Both the position numbers and the translations under genes were made by a program. A stretch of DNA of 64,000 nucleotides from Dysgonomonas sp. PH5-45. GTDB lineage: Bacteria > Bacteroidota > Bacteroidia > Bacteroidales > Dysgonomonadaceae. A model generated the notes under the pieces. The model worked only from the letters and a program-made list of their open reading frames with translations, had not been told where the DNA came from and did no database searches. Below, piece after piece: positions 36,544 to 46,604 of the stretch (position 1 is the first letter of the stretch; every line of letters starts with the position of its first letter). The DNA is taken from positions 25,413 through 89,412 of the forward strand of contig NZ_JARXWE010000008.1 in the NCBI RefSeq assembly GCF_029893235.1, read 5' to 3'.

Positions 36544-37050
36544 TTAATCCTTCTTTAATACCGTTTCTATTTCAGCAACATACATTGTATGGAAATCTTT
36601 TTCAGGATACCATTGGTCTATAAGCTTAGCATCCACAAAAAAGTCGCCATCCCATGGTTGCGAATATAGTTTTTTAGCAATAATAACAACCTCGGCTTCA
36701 TCAAAGAAGGGAACATTGTTTTTGTGCACAACGGTTAGCCCTGCTTTTGCTATCTTATCCTCATCACGCCCCGAAACAGTGCCTAAATATCCCAATTCTT
36801 TTTTGAAGTTCTTATCGAATAAGGTGATAGAAAAAGAATCGGCATTGTCTATAAATTCCTTCGTGTAACGCTGTGGGCGTATTACAACCGATACCACCTC
36901 TTTGTTCCACATTATGCCAAACATACCCCAACTGGCTGTCATGGTGTTTACCTTCCCGTCTTTTTGGGCGGTAACGAGCATCCACTTATCTTTTATATCA
37001 AAAGGGCTGAATGGAAGCTCCGTTAATTTTATTTCTTTAAAATTATTCAC
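36544..37050 (-). CDS. Flavin reductase family protein
   Basis: A 168-residue cytosolic FMN-binding protein of the flavin-reductase-like split-barrel type: DKWMLVTAQKDGKVNTMTAS then WGMFGIMWNKEVVSVVIRPQ, followed by LGTVSGRDEDKIAKAGLTV. Such proteins use NAD(P)H to reduce flavin, but the true substrate is unknown here. Its start is a single base away from the lepA stop, so it is translated with lepA. The C-terminal half of the secreted protein at 29979 is its homologue, sharing the MTASWG and SGR(D/N)xDKI motifs. Confidence 0.85.
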   Translation of the reverse strand: MNNFKEIKLTELPFSPFDIKDKWMLVTAQKDGKVNTMTASWGMFGIMWNKEVVSVVIRPQRYTKEFIDNADSFSITLFDKNFKKELGYLGTVSGRDEDKIAKAGLTVVHKNNVPFFDEAEVVIIAKKLYSQPWDGDFFVDAKLIDQWYPEKDFHTMYVAEIETVLKKD

Positions 37051-37051
37051 T

Positions 37052-38839
37052 TTAATCCAATTTTAATACTGCTAAAAACGCTTTCTGGGGAACTTCAACG
37101 TTTCCTACTTGTTTCATACGTTTTTTACCTTCTTTTTGTTTTTCAAGAAGCTTACGTTTACGCGATATATCACCTCCGTAACATTTGGCTGTTACATCTT
37201 TACGCACAGCTTTAATAGTTTCGCGGGCTATGATTTTAGCACCGATAGCGGCTTGTATGGCAATGTCGAACTGTTGACGGGGTATAAGCTCTTTTAGTTT
37301 TTCGCACATACGGCGTCCAAAACCAACAGCGTTGTCTACATGCGTCAGGGTAGACAGAGCATCTACCGGTTCGCCATTAAGGAGGATATCCAGTTTAACC
37401 AACTTTGCCTCACGGTAATCGTGCATGTGATAGTCGAACGAGGCATACCCTTTCGATATACTTTTCAGTTTATCGTAAAAGTCGATAACGATTTCGCCCA
37501 GAGGTATATCGTAGGTTATTTCTACACGGTCGCCCGAAATATATTCCTGTTTCAATAGTATTCCACGCTTTCCTAAACAAAGCGTCATAATAGGGCCTAT
37601 GTAAGTGGTATTTGTTATGACCGATGCCCTGATATATGGCTCCTCTATATAATCTATAAGGGTTGGTTCGGGCAATCCTGATGGGTTGTGAACTTCTTTT
37701 ACACCTCCTTTTTTATCATGAACGAGATACGAAACGTTAGGTACGGTTGTTATCACATCCATGTTAAATTCCCTATCCAAACGCTCTTGTATGATTTCCA
37801 TGTGCAGTAAGCCTAAAAATCCGCAACGGAAACCAAAACCAAGGGCAACAGACGATTCGGGCTGAAAAGTAAGCGAGGCATCGTTAAGTTGCAATTTTTC
37901 GAGCGAAGCCCTAAGGTCTTCAAAATCTTCACTTTCGATAGGGTAAACCCCGGCAAAGACCATCGGTTTCACTTCTTCAAAGCCTTCTATGGCTTTTTCG
38001 CAAGGATTCTTAACATGGGTAATCGTATCGCCAACTTTAACCTCTTTCGATGTTTTGATACCCGAAATAATATAACCTACATCACCACACGTCACTTCGT
38101 CTTGGGGCGACATGGTTAACTTCAAAACTCCAACCTCGTCGGCCTCATATTCCTTGCCGGTGGCAAAGAATTTAACCAAGTCTTTTTTATGAATAGAGCC
38201 ATTCACTATCTTGAAGTAAGCAATGATTCCTCTGAAAGAGTTAAAAACAGAATCGAAAATAAGAGCCTGCAAGGGTGCCTCAGGGTTGCCTTTAGGAGCG
38301 GGAACCCGTTCTACGATAGCTTCGAGGATATCCATCACACCTTCGCCGGTTTTACCACTGGCACGGATTATTTCTTCGCGCTTACAGCCAAGTAATTCAA
38401 CAATTTGGTCTTCAACCTCTTCGGGCATCGCGCTTGGCAGGTCTATTTTATTGAGAATGGGAATAATCTCCAAATCATTGTCGATTGCCATATAAAGGTT
38501 CGATATGGTTTGAGCTTGTATTCCCTGCGCGGCATCAACTATAAGCAAAGCTCCTTCGCAAGCGGCAATGGAGCGCGAAACCTCGTACGAGAAGTCAACG
38601 TGCCCCGGAGTATCAATAAGATTCAGCTTATACGTTTCGCCTTTATATTGGTATTGCATCTGTATAGCATGGCTTTTGATGGTAATGCCACGCTCGCGTT
38701 CCAAGTCCATATCGTCAAGCACCTGTGCTTGCAGGTCTTTTCCTTCAACAGTTTTGGTGTATTCTAACAAACGGTCGGCTAATGTACTCTTTCCGTGGTC
38801 AATATGCGCAATGATGCAAAAATTACGAATTTTATTCAT
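37052..38839 (-). CDS. lepA: Elongation factor 4 (LepA)
   Basis: A 595-residue translational GTPase. G1 is [15 protein letters not shown] (residues 11-25), G2/G3 [15 protein letters not shown] and [14 protein letters not shown]4 NKIDLPSA; the LepA-specific C-terminal domain shows [17 protein letters not shown] and [19 protein letters not shown]. Length is normal. It acts on ribosome translocation or initiation. First gene of a probable operon with the flavin reductase and speA. Confidence 0.97.
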   Translation of the reverse strand: MNKIRNFCIIAHIDHGKSTLADRLLEYTKTVEGKDLQAQVLDDMDLERERGITIKSHAIQMQYQYKGETYKLNLIDTPGHVDFSYEVSRSIAACEGALLIVDAAQGIQAQTISNLYMAIDNDLEIIPILNKIDLPSAMPEEVEDQIVELLGCKREEIIRASGKTGEGVMDILEAIVERVPAPKGNPEAPLQALIFDSVFNSFRGIIAYFKIVNGSIHKKDLVKFFATGKEYEADEVGVLKLTMSPQDEVTCGDVGYIISGIKTSKEVKVGDTITHVKNPCEKAIEGFEEVKPMVFAGVYPIESEDFEDLRASLEKLQLNDASLTFQPESSVALGFGFRCGFLGLLHMEIIQERLDREFNMDVITTVPNVSYLVHDKKGGVKEVHNPSGLPEPTLIDYIEEPYIRASVITNTTYIGPIMTLCLGKRGILLKQEYISGDRVEITYDIPLGEIVIDFYDKLKSISKGYASFDYHMHDYREAKLVKLDILLNGEPVDALSTLTHVDNAVGFGRRMCEKLKELIPRQQFDIAIQAAIGAKIIARETIKAVRKDVTAKCYGGDISRKRKLLEKQKEGKKRMKQVGNVEVPQKAFLAVLKLD

Positions 38840-39012
38840 CTATGTAAATCCAAACAATAAATTGATTAAGAATAAATCGGGATACTTCAAGCCCAATTTA
38901 AGGATTGCAAATATACATGATAAAAACGATTTTATAAGCACGTCTATAAAATTTTATCGGGGTTTTACATTAAAGTAAATAAACTAAAAAAGGCTGTTAT
39001 ACACCCTTAACC

Positions 39013-39049
39013 GTAATAAAATACCCTTGCTAATATCAAAAAGCAAGGG
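39013..39049 (-). terminator. Terminator of rpoD
   Basis: CCCTTGCT (39024-39031) pairs with AGCAAGGG (39042-39049); the minus strand continues TATTTTATTACGG. It lies 34 bases past the rpoD stop. Confidence 0.75.
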
Positions 39050-39082
39050 CATTTCTATTTTATTATGTAACGTGCGTTGTTT

Positions 39083-39943
39083 TTATCCCAGATAGCCTTT
39101 CAACAGTTTACTGCGTGAGTTTTGACGTAAACGTTTGATCGCTTTTTCTTTAATTTGGCGTACACGCTCACGGGTCAGTTGGAACTTATCGCCTATTTCT
39201 TCAAGAGTCATTTCCTGATATCCTATTCCAAAGAACATCTTAATGATGTCTCTTTCCCTGTCTGTCAGTGTAGAAAGGGCTCTTTCTATTTCCTGTTGCA
39301 ACGATTCGTTTATAAGGGTACGGTCGGCAATAGGCGCATCGTCGTTAACCAATACATCGAGCAAGCTATTATCCTCACCTTCAATAAAAGGTGCATCCAT
39401 CGATATATGACGTCCCGATACTTTTAGCGAATCGGCAATTTTATCGACCGGAATGTCTAATTCCTTGGCAAGCTCTTCGGGCGATGGTTTACGCTCGTTT
39501 TCTTGTTCAAATTTAGAAAACGCTTTGCTTATTTTGTTTAATGAACCTACTTGGTTGAGTGGTAAACGTACAATACGCGACTGTTCGGCCAAGGCCTGAA
39601 GTATAGACTGGCGAATCCACCATACAGCATAACTGATGAACTTAAAACCACGGGTTTCGTCGAACTTTTCGGCAGCTTTTATCAAACCCAGATTACCTTC
39701 GTTAATCAAGTCGGGTAGGCTAAGACCCTGATTCTGGTATTGCTTTGCCACAGAAACAACAAAACGCAAGTTCGCACGAGTCAGTTTCTCGAGGGCAGCA
39801 CGGTCGCCACGCTTAATGGCTTGTGCCAATTCAACCTCTTCTTCTACGGTGATGAGATCCTCGCGTCCAATTTCCTGCAAATACTTGTCAAGAGACGCAC
39901 TCTCGCGGTTTGTTATAGATTTCGTTATTTTTAACTGTCTCAT
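39083..39943 (-). CDS. rpoD: RNA polymerase primary sigma factor, short Bacteroidetes type
   Basis: A 286-residue group 1 sigma factor. Visible regions: 1.2 ([20 protein letters not shown]), 2 ([20 protein letters not shown], then [20 protein letters not shown]), 3 ([20 protein letters not shown]) and 4 ([20 protein letters not shown] and [12 protein letters not shown]). Region 1.1 is absent, which is normal in Bacteroidetes and accompanies their TTTG/TAnnTTTG promoters, many of which are visible in this window. It is monocistronic. A -7 box TATATTTG lies at 39985-39992 on the minus strand. Confidence 0.96.
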   Translation of the reverse strand: MRQLKITKSITNRESASLDKYLQEIGREDLITVEEEVELAQAIKRGDRAALEKLTRANLRFVVSVAKQYQNQGLSLPDLINEGNLGLIKAAEKFDETRGFKFISYAVWWIRQSILQALAEQSRIVRLPLNQVGSLNKISKAFSKFEQENERKPSPEELAKELDIPVDKIADSLKVSGRHISMDAPFIEGEDNSLLDVLVNDDAPIADRTLINESLQQEIERALSTLTDRERDIIKMFFGIGYQEMTLEEIGDKFQLTRERVRQIKEKAIKRLRQNSRSKLLKGYLG

Positions 39944-40087
39944 CCTATATGTTTTTATTACCTCTTTTTTCTCGAAAATGAGTGCAAATATACAAAAAAA
40001 TCCCGAAATAGAACCCTATTGATTGTTAATCTAAAATTGTCTTTCAATGAGAATTTCAAAGATTTTTTTGAGCCTTATTTTGCTCTA

Positions 40088-40136
40088 CACTATAATAAAC
40101 GTATAACTCACCGTTTTAGACGATGAGTTATACGTT
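40088..40136 (-). terminator. Terminator of the degQ/htrA gene
   Basis: A 13-bp stem AACGTATAACTCA (40098-40110) with complement at 40124-40136; the minus strand continues TATTATAG. It lies 42 bases past the protease stop. Confidence 0.7.
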
Positions 40137-40177
40137 ATTGTTGGTTAATAAATTTTAAAGCGAAAAATGGGCTTCTG

Positions 40178-41716
40178 TTATTCTCCTAATTCTACGGCAT
40201 AATAGCGTCTGGCTCCACTGGGGTAGAAGCCCGATATAAAGAGAACTTTATCTTCACTTCGTCCCACCGATTCGATGATGTTTTCTACATCTTCGGCAGT
40301 CGATACCGACTGGTTATTTATTTTCTGAATAATAAATCCTTTACTGATACCTTTGGCCTTAAACTTGCCATCGCTATCAACACCGGCCACCTCAACACCA
40401 TTGCGGATACCCAGTTCTTTAAGCTTTTCGCCCGATAGGGTTTTGAAAGCGGCTCCGGCTATGGCCAGCCCGTCGGTTTTCTTAATAATCTTTGTATCGC
40501 CCGAACTTGTTTTGAGAGTTACATTAGCTGTTTTTTCGGCATTGTTTCTCAAATAAGTAATCTTAACTTTATTGCCGGGGCGGAACCGGCTTATTTGTTC
40601 TTGCAGCTCGCCGGTATTACGAACCTTAACATCGTTTACCGCTATAATAACATCGCCTTTGTCCATGCCTGCTTCCCTTGCCGGGCTACGGTCTGCAAAG
40701 TCGTTTACGTAGACACCTTCGTTCGTTTTTATCTTTTTCACATCATCGTTGGCTTTTTCGTCCGATTTCATTACAGATAAATCTATAATAGTTATACCCA
40801 GCACAGCTCTTTGCACAGCTCCGTATTCTTTCAGATCGGCAACTACTTTTCCGGCAATAGAGATAGGAACGGCAAAACCATATCCTGCAAAATCGCCTGT
40901 TTGCGAATAAATGGCTGTATTTATCCCTACCAACTGCCCGGCAGTATTAACTAAGGCACCGCCACTGTTACCCCTGTTTATAGCGGCATCGGTCTGTATA
41001 TACGATTGTATGCTGTTTTGTGCTGTGCCATCAGCGTTTCTGCGATTGCCGGTTATCCCTCCACGGCTTTTTGCACTGACGATACCCGCCGTAACGGTCG
41101 ATGTGAGGTTGAACGGGTTTCCAACTGCCAGCACCCATTCTCCTATCTTCAGTTTATCCGAATCGCCAAAAGGTATTGTAGGGAAATCATTCCCTTCTAT
41201 CTTCAATAGGGCGATATCGGTTGTAGGGTCTGTACCGATAAGTTTAGCTGTATATTTACTGTTGTCGTTGAGCGTAACTTCAATATCGTTTGCTTTGTCT
41301 ATAACATGGTTGTTTGTGATAATGTATCCGTCTTTAGAGATGATAACCCCCGAACCAAAACCTACGCTTGGTTGTGGTTCATATTGATATCTATCTCCAC
41401 GTCCGCCAAATCCGAAAAAGTATTCGAATGGGTCTACCATACGTTGCTGACGCGAACTGGGGGCCGATTTCACTACCGATTTGATATGTACAACAGCGTG
41501 TACCGCGTTTTCGGCCGCTTTTGTGAAATCGGGGTATCCTTCGGCTGTTAGTGCAGCCAGATGAACATTGTCCTGTTCAAAATCTCCCTTATAGTCGTAA
41601 TAGTCGGCTATTCCGTACGACGAACCGCTAAGAATACTATAAGTAGCAAAAGTAACTCCTACGCTAAATAATGCCACGAAGGCATAAGTCGAAATTTTTT
41701 TCCACACTCTTTTCAT
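40178..41716 (-). CDS. degQ: Do/DegQ (HtrA) family periplasmic serine protease
   Basis: A 512-residue envelope quality-control protease and chaperone. An N-terminal signal anchor (ISTYAFVALFSVGVTFATYS) exports it. The trypsin-like domain has His137 (TNNHVID), Asp167 (TTDIALLKIE) and Ser251 (RGNSGGALVN), so the triad is intact. Two PDZ domains follow (about 300-395, with REAGMDKGDVIIAVNDVKV; and about 410-505). Length suits the Do family. Monocistronic with a -7 box TATATTTG at 41752-41759 on the minus strand and a terminator at 40088. Confidence 0.95.
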   Translation of the reverse strand: MKRVWKKISTYAFVALFSVGVTFATYSILSGSSYGIADYYDYKGDFEQDNVHLAALTAEGYPDFTKAAENAVHAVVHIKSVVKSAPSSRQQRMVDPFEYFFGFGGRGDRYQYEPQPSVGFGSGVIISKDGYIITNNHVIDKANDIEVTLNDNSKYTAKLIGTDPTTDIALLKIEGNDFPTIPFGDSDKLKIGEWVLAVGNPFNLTSTVTAGIVSAKSRGGITGNRRNADGTAQNSIQSYIQTDAAINRGNSGGALVNTAGQLVGINTAIYSQTGDFAGYGFAVPISIAGKVVADLKEYGAVQRAVLGITIIDLSVMKSDEKANDDVKKIKTNEGVYVNDFADRSPAREAGMDKGDVIIAVNDVKVRNTGELQEQISRFRPGNKVKITYLRNNAEKTANVTLKTSSGDTKIIKKTDGLAIAGAAFKTLSGEKLKELGIRNGVEVAGVDSDGKFKAKGISKGFIIQKINNQSVSTAEDVENIIESVGRSEDKVLFISGFYPSGARRYYAVELGE

Positions 41717-41956
41717 ATTTAAATAAATTTTAGTTGTATTCTAAGTTTTGCCAAATATATATTCAAAAAACGAGCAAAAAAAGAGGGTGAAACCTATTTT
41801 TTAACACTTTTAACCACACATATACCTACTTAACAGGCTTTAACCCACTATACGTTGTCTGATGTAATGACAATTTAGCAATCGGGACACTGTACATGTT
41901 CGGCAGATAAGACAATTTGACAGTTTTTGTTTGTTTACATCTATTATAAGAAGAAC

Positions 41957-42142
41957 CCATAGTGCAATTGAAAAATAAAAACTAATAATTTGAGAAATAA
42001 GGTATATTCATTTTGTCATCCTGAGTGCAACGAAGGATCTCGAATAAGAAATACAGGGATTCTTCACTTTGTTCAGAATGACAAATGTTATAAAGTACTT
42101 ATAATTAGTCTTTTAACGCAAGCTTTCTAAAAGTACTACGAG
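41957..42142 (+). repeat. MITE-like dispersed repeat, copy 2
   Basis: A 186-base copy, the same length as copy 3. Landmarks: CCATAGTGCAATTG, TTTTGTCATCCTGAG, AACGAAGGATCT, GGGATTCTTCACTTTG, TTCAGAATGACAAATG, and the end CTAAAAGTACTACGAG. The two ends are imperfect inverted repeats. Non-coding; lies in the 588-base gap between degQ and the glycosyltransferase gene, the rest of which (41760-41956, 42143-42280) shows nothing recognisable. Confidence 0.75.
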
Positions 42143-42280
42143 TTAAGAAGAATAAACAATCAAAATTGAGGTATAGGTTCAGGGTGTGAATTTTTGGTAA
42201 ACCGGAGCTGCTTAAATGTTAATATTTACAGTTTGCTTCTTTTTTTTAGCTAAAGCTGTTACTAATATTTATAAATGGTT

Positions 42281-42288
42281 TATTTTTG
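42281..42288 (+). promoter_or_regulatory. Promoter -7 box before the glycosyltransferase gene
   Basis: TATTTTTG fits TAnnTTTG and would give a leader of only about 10 bases before the ATG at 42305. Confidence 0.4.
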
Positions 42289-42304
42289 AGCAAAGTTTTT
42301 AGTC

Positions 42305-43045
42305 ATGTCAGATTCCGTAGTTCTTATTCCAACATACAACGAAAAGGAAAACATAGAAAACATTATCCGTGTTGTATTTTCCTTGCCTAAGCAGTTTCAT
42401 ATTCTGGTTATCGACGATGGGTCGCCCGATGGTACTGCGGCTATTGTAAAAAAACTGCAAAAAGAATTCCCTGCCCAACTGCATATACTTGAACGGTCGG
42501 GCAAGCAAGGTTTAGGTACGGCCTATATAGCCGGCTTCAAATGGGCGTTGCAAAAAGGCTATGACTACATATTTGAGATGGATGCCGATTTTTCGCACAA
42601 TCCCCAAGACTTGCTTCGCTTGTACGAAACCTGCCACAACGAAGGTGCGGATATGGCCATAGGCTCGCGTTACAGCATGGGTGTTAATGTGGTTAATTGG
42701 CCTATGGGGCGTGTACTGATGTCGTACTACGCATCGAAGTATGTAAAGCTTATAACAGGCATGAAGGTACACGACGCTACCGCGGGTTTTGTGTGTTATA
42801 CCAAACGTGTATTGGATACTATTGATTTAGATAGTGTCCGCTTTAAAGGATATGCCTTTCAGATAGAAATGAAATATACCGCCTATTGCCTTGGGTTTAA
42901 ACTACAAGAGGTGTCGATAATTTTTGTCAACAGAGTTTTGGGTACATCAAAAATGAACACGGGAATATTTAGCGAGGCATTTTTTGGTGTGATAGGATTG
43001 CGTTGGCGTAGGATAAGAAAACAATTTAAACCGAGAAGCAAATAA
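42305..43045 (+). CDS. Polyprenol monophosphomannose synthase-like glycosyltransferase
   Basis: A 246-residue family 2 glycosyltransferase of the dolichyl-phosphate mannose synthase type. Motifs: VLIPTYNEKENIENII at the N-terminus, VIDDGSPDGTAAIVKKL for the nucleotide-sugar site, FEMDADFSHNPQDLLRL with the DAD metal motif, and RYSMGVNVVNWPMGR. There is no C-terminal membrane domain, so it is the short Dpm1-like form. It should load a sugar on a polyprenyl phosphate at the inner membrane. First of three plus-strand genes (42305, 43086, 44609). Confidence 0.9.
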   Translation: MSDSVVLIPTYNEKENIENIIRVVFSLPKQFHILVIDDGSPDGTAAIVKKLQKEFPAQLHILERSGKQGLGTAYIAGFKWALQKGYDYIFEMDADFSHNPQDLLRLYETCHNEGADMAIGSRYSMGVNVVNWPMGRVLMSYYASKYVKLITGMKVHDATAGFVCYTKRVLDTIDLDSVRFKGYAFQIEMKYTAYCLGFKLQEVSIIFVNRVLGTSKMNTGIFSEAFFGVIGLRWRRIRKQFKPRSK

Positions 43046-43085
43046 ATTATTTTTTAAACCATTCTCTCATTTCTGTTATCTGACT

Positions 43086-44588
43086 ATGTTGCCGCGCTCA
43101 TATATCGTACGCCTTTCATTACTCATATTACTTTTTGTTTCGTTCACAGCTCCGGTTTGTGCCCAGTTTACGATGCGGAAACTTGTTGTTCCGCATGTTG
43201 AGCCCGATTCTGCCGACTGGCGCCATTACCGTCACCGGAAACACCATTGGCGGGCAGCAGGTCTGGTTGTAGGGCTAAATCTCGGTGTATGGGGTTTTGA
43301 CCGTTATATACTGAACGAAGACTTTGCACGGATAAGTGGAAAAACAATTAGACGGAATTTTAAGCACGGCTTTGTTTGGGATAACGACCAGATGGGAACA
43401 AACCTGTTTCTTCATCCTTATCATGGAAACCTGTATTATAACGCGGCCCGTTCCAATGGTGTAAGCTTTTGGGGATCGGGCGGGTATGCCTTTATGGGGA
43501 GTTTTATGTGGGAGATGTTTATGGAAAACGAATATCCGTCTATAAACGATATTATTGTAACTCCCATTGGCGGAACAGTATTGGGCGAGGTGGCCTTCCG
43601 GTCGACCGACATGATACTGGACGACCGTGCATCAGGCCGTGAACGTTGGGGTAGGGAGATAGCTGCTTTTATTGTAGCTCCCACTAGAGGCTTGACTCGC
43701 CTTATAACGGGCGATGCGTGGAAAAAGAGAAGGACATCGGGACGTCAGTTTGGTATTCCTAAGCTGAGTGTAGAGCTTTCGGGCGGTGTTCGTTTATTGG
43801 AGCTACGGGACGATATTTTTGACGAAGGAGCCGGTTTTTCGACTTTGTTTTCAGTAGAATATGGCGACCGTTACGAAGCCGATGGCCAAAAACCATTCGA
43901 TTATTTTGTTTTCAGAGGAAATCTCAATGTTCAGTCTTCGCAGCCGTTGCTGGGGCAAATAAATGTTATGGCACGTTTGTGGGGAAAGGATTTGGTCGAT
44001 GACAAGAACGATTATTTCGGGATGGGCATTTACCAGCATTTCGATTACTACGATTCAGATACAATTTCGGACGAGTCAGGTAAAATTCCTTATAAGTTTG
44101 CAACCCCCGCATCGTTCGGTTTTGGGTTGATGCACAAAAGCAAACGGTTTTCGGATTGGGATTTTAATTCGTATGCACACTTTAATGGTATTATAATAGG
44201 TGCATCGCTCAGCGACCACTATCAGGTGGATAACAGAAACTATAATCTGTGTAGCGGTTTTGGCTGGAAAACGGGTGTTAGCATATCATACAAGGATAAG
44301 ATAGGGGTATCGTGGTGGCACGAGAACTTCAGAATGTTTACATGGAAAGGATACCCTGAAGGATATGATTTATCGAGAATAGAAGATCCTAAAGAAGTTA
44401 ATTTTCAGGGAGATAAATCGGTAGCTACTCTCAATGCTTCTAATCTGAGAGTAGATATGAGGCTCAAAGACCGGCTCTATCTCACGGGAATGTACACTTT
44501 GTACAGGCGTTCAACACGTTATGCTTATATGCCGGATGTAAAGTCGTGGTCGTCCGATGGAAAAATTCTGCTTACATACAAATTCTGA
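43086..44588 (+). CDS. DUF3943 outer-membrane protein
   Basis: A 500-residue exported protein: signal peptide LLILLFVSFTAPVCAQ, then the DUF3943 block (about 60-195) with FKHGFVWDNDQMGTNLFLHP, YHGNLYYNAARSNGVSFWGS and GGTVLGEVAFRSTDMILDDR, then beta strands rich in alternating aromatic residues ending in LLTYKF, a typical outer-membrane C-terminus. Function unknown; probably a beta-barrel. It starts 40 bases after the glycosyltransferase stop, suggesting co-transcription. Confidence 0.85.
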   Translation: MLPRSYIVRLSLLILLFVSFTAPVCAQFTMRKLVVPHVEPDSADWRHYRHRKHHWRAAGLVVGLNLGVWGFDRYILNEDFARISGKTIRRNFKHGFVWDNDQMGTNLFLHPYHGNLYYNAARSNGVSFWGSGGYAFMGSFMWEMFMENEYPSINDIIVTPIGGTVLGEVAFRSTDMILDDRASGRERWGREIAAFIVAPTRGLTRLITGDAWKKRRTSGRQFGIPKLSVELSGGVRLLELRDDIFDEGAGFSTLFSVEYGDRYEADGQKPFDYFVFRGNLNVQSSQPLLGQINVMARLWGKDLVDDKNDYFGMGIYQHFDYYDSDTISDESGKIPYKFATPASFGFGLMHKSKRFSDWDFNSYAHFNGIIIGASLSDHYQVDNRNYNLCSGFGWKTGVSISYKDKIGVSWWHENFRMFTWKGYPEGYDLSRIEDPKEVNFQGDKSVATLNASNLRVDMRLKDRLYLTGMYTLYRRSTRYAYMPDVKSWSSDGKILLTYKF

Positions 44589-44608
44589 TATTGCATATAC
44601 AATACTGA

Positions 44609-45100
44609 ATGGCGAAAGAGGTAAAAACAGGGAAGACAAACGCAGCACGGTTGCTCGATAAGGCTAAAGTCGGGTACGAGCTTATACCTTATTTGGTTGA
44701 CGAATCGGATTTGAGTGCCGTTCATGTGGCTGCACAGCTGAACGAACCCATCAGGCAGGTATTTAAAACACTGGTTTTGAAAGGTGATAAGACAGGCTTT
44801 TTTGTATGTATTATTCCCGGAGCCGAAGAATTAGATTTGAAATTGGCAGCCAAAGCATCGGGCAACAAAAGTTGCGATATGATTCCCATGAAAGACCTTT
44901 TGGCGGTAACGGGTTATATAAGAGGAGCATGTTCGCCTATTGGAATGAAAAAACATTTCCCAACTTATATTCACGAATCCTGCTCCGATTACTCCTTCGT
45001 ATACGTCAGTGCGGGACAGAGAGGATTACAGATAAAAATAAATACCACAGATTTATTATCCGTAGCAAAAGCCGAGGAAACGTATCTGATAAAAAGCTAA
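44609..45100 (+). CDS. ybaK: YbaK/EbsC-family aminoacyl-tRNA deacylase
   Basis: A 163-residue protein of the YbaK family, which hydrolyses Cys-tRNA(Pro) made by prolyl-tRNA synthetase. Motifs: VAAQLNEPIRQVFKTLVLKG, FVCIIPGAEELDLKLAAKAS and GYIRGACSPIGMKKHFPTYI, including the conserved Lys and GxxSPxG element. Since ProRS here is the form without an editing insert, this deacylase may supply editing in trans. It begins 20 bases after the DUF3943 gene. Confidence 0.92.
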   Translation: MAKEVKTGKTNAARLLDKAKVGYELIPYLVDESDLSAVHVAAQLNEPIRQVFKTLVLKGDKTGFFVCIIPGAEELDLKLAAKASGNKSCDMIPMKDLLAVTGYIRGACSPIGMKKHFPTYIHESCSDYSFVYVSAGQRGLQIKINTTDLLSVAKAEETYLIKS

Positions 45101-45106
45101 GTTCCG

Positions 45107-45733
45107 TTAGTCTACAATAGGTTCTTTATCCGGATTATTTCTGAAATCGAACATCAAATCTATTTGCTCTTTCAGAATTCTATCGGTAGACAGAGACGGG
45201 AGATTGTCTTGACCGAAAAAATCTTTGTCTAAAATATCGAAAGCTGTATTAAATTCGCCTCCAACTGTTCTACACAAAATAAATACTTTATAAGCATAAT
45301 GCGCTGCGGGAGGGTGATTGTGTCGCTGCTTATCAAGTACAGCCAATAGTTTTACGGGAACTACATCCAGCCCGGTTTCTTCTTTCACTTCTTTTACTGC
45401 AACTTCGGAAGACGAAAAACCTATGTCAGACCATCCACCTGGCAACGACCAAAGCCCGTCTGCACGTTCCCTGACGAGCAAAATCCGTCCTTTATCGTCA
45501 AAAACAACAGCTCTGATGTCTACTTTAGGTGTTACATAGTCGTCTTCCACCCTAAAGCAAGCTGCTATTGTCGAAACATCGTTTCCGGAAACGATTGCTG
45601 TAATCCGGTTGCTTAGTTCAAGAAGCTCTTGGTAACGCTCGGTATCGTACTCGTTGGTTGAATACACCAACCCGTTTTGCGATAAAGCCCTTATGCGTTG
45701 TGCAGCCAGATGTAACTCTTTTTCGACATTCAT
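45107..45733 (-). CDS. NUDIX hydrolase with N-terminal NUDIX_N_2-type domain
   Basis: The start at 45733 (MNVEKELHLAAQRIRALSQN) is chosen because it gives a 4-base ATGA overlap with the upstream HAD gene; an earlier in-frame Met at 45808 would overlap it by 79 bases. The 208-residue product has a helical N-terminal domain (about 1-60) as in ADP-ribose/NDP-sugar pyrophosphatases of this type, then the Nudix fold with LWSLPGGWSDIGFSSSEVAV and KEVKEETGL. The box is slightly degenerate: Lys replaces the usual Arg. Substrate is unknown. Confidence 0.85.
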   Translation of the reverse strand: MNVEKELHLAAQRIRALSQNGLVYSTNEYDTERYQELLELSNRITAIVSGNDVSTIAACFRVEDDYVTPKVDIRAVVFDDKGRILLVRERADGLWSLPGGWSDIGFSSSEVAVKEVKEETGLDVVPVKLLAVLDKQRHNHPPAAHYAYKVFILCRTVGGEFNTAFDILDKDFFGQDNLPSLSTDRILKEQIDLMFDFRNNPDKEPIVD

Positions 45734-46386
45734 TGCGGGTTTGTTCTTTCTATCTTCAAAAAATCGTCGATTGTAAATCCATCGAAATCGGGTATTGTGA
45801 ATAGGCATTTATCTTTTATAACTTCCGCAGGGTGAGTTGTGGCAAGGCCAACAACGGTCATTCCTGCAACGGTGGCAGCCTCTATACCTGCAAAAGCGTC
45901 TTCAAAAACAATACAGTTTTCGGGGGCAAAACCTAAGTCTTGAGCGGCAAGCAGATAGCATTCGGGATTAGGTTTCCCGTTCTTTACCCGTGTTGCCGAA
46001 ACAACGGTGTCGAACAATGTATCGAAATGTTTTTCGCGATTCACCCCTATGAGCTTCATGTCGGTCGAACTGGTTACCAAACCCACTTTTATTCCTTTTT
46101 CTTTCAGCGATTTTACAAAACGGACAGCCCCCTGTATCTCGGGAAATATCATGGTTTCTTCAAATCGGTATAAGTCTGCTATCAATTGGTTTACCTCTTC
46201 TTGGGTGAGGTCTGAAAAGTATTTATCCAAAATACCATGCAGGGTAGTGCTCTTGATTACTTTCTCGAAATTTTCTATGCCTACATTATATCTGTCTCCG
46301 GTACGTTTCCAAAATTTGTCGTACTGAGGTTCGGTGTCTATTATCACCCCGTCCATGTCGAACAGGGCGCAAATCTGATTTTCCAT
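45730..46386 (-). CDS. HAD-family phosphatase / phosphoglucomutase-like
   Basis: A 218-residue HAD hydrolase. The start at 46386 (MENQICALFDMDGVIIDTEP) is preferred; a Met 9 codons upstream is possible. Asp10 and Asp12 of FDMDGVIIDTE are the nucleophile and acid, the helical cap is type C1 as in beta-phosphoglucomutase, LVTSSTDMK gives motif II, KPNPECYLLAAQDLGF motif III and VFEDAFAGIEAA motif IV. Likely a sugar-phosphate phosphatase; substrate unknown. Coupled to the NUDIX gene. It marks the left chromosomal border of the phage-like island. Confidence 0.88.
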   Translation of the reverse strand: MENQICALFDMDGVIIDTEPQYDKFWKRTGDRYNVGIENFEKVIKSTTLHGILDKYFSDLTQEEVNQLIADLYRFEETMIFPEIQGAVRFVKSLKEKGIKVGLVTSSTDMKLIGVNREKHFDTLFDTVVSATRVKNGKPNPECYLLAAQDLGFAPENCIVFEDAFAGIEAATVAGMTVVGLATTHPAEVIKDKCLFTIPDFDGFTIDDFLKIERTNPQ

Positions 46387-46532
46387 TTGGGGTATAAAGA
46401 ATAAAAGGTGCATTTTTTTACACTCTCAGAAAGGCGTGAAAGTGTTATCTACAAAGGATTTGAAGTGGTTTTTGAGCAAAAATATATTTTAAAATGAATT
46501 GTACATAAATCTATATTCTACTACGATTTTGA

Positions 46533-46604
46533 GTGGATTGGAAGCCCCAAAAGGGGTAAAAACAGCCCTCAAAATGTGGATTGAGTTTGAAAAAGGGGTG
46601 AAAA
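46533..46604 (+). repeat. Degenerate 43-base direct repeat at the left side of the island
   Basis: GTGGATTG is followed by AAAAGGGGTRAAAA twice: 46533-46540 with 46549 onward, and 46576-46583 with 46591-46604, a period of about 43. A weaker third unit (GATTTGAAGTGG) lies near 46458. GCCCC/GGGGT in the first copy can form a small hairpin. The rest of 46414-46802 has no gene. Confidence 0.45.
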
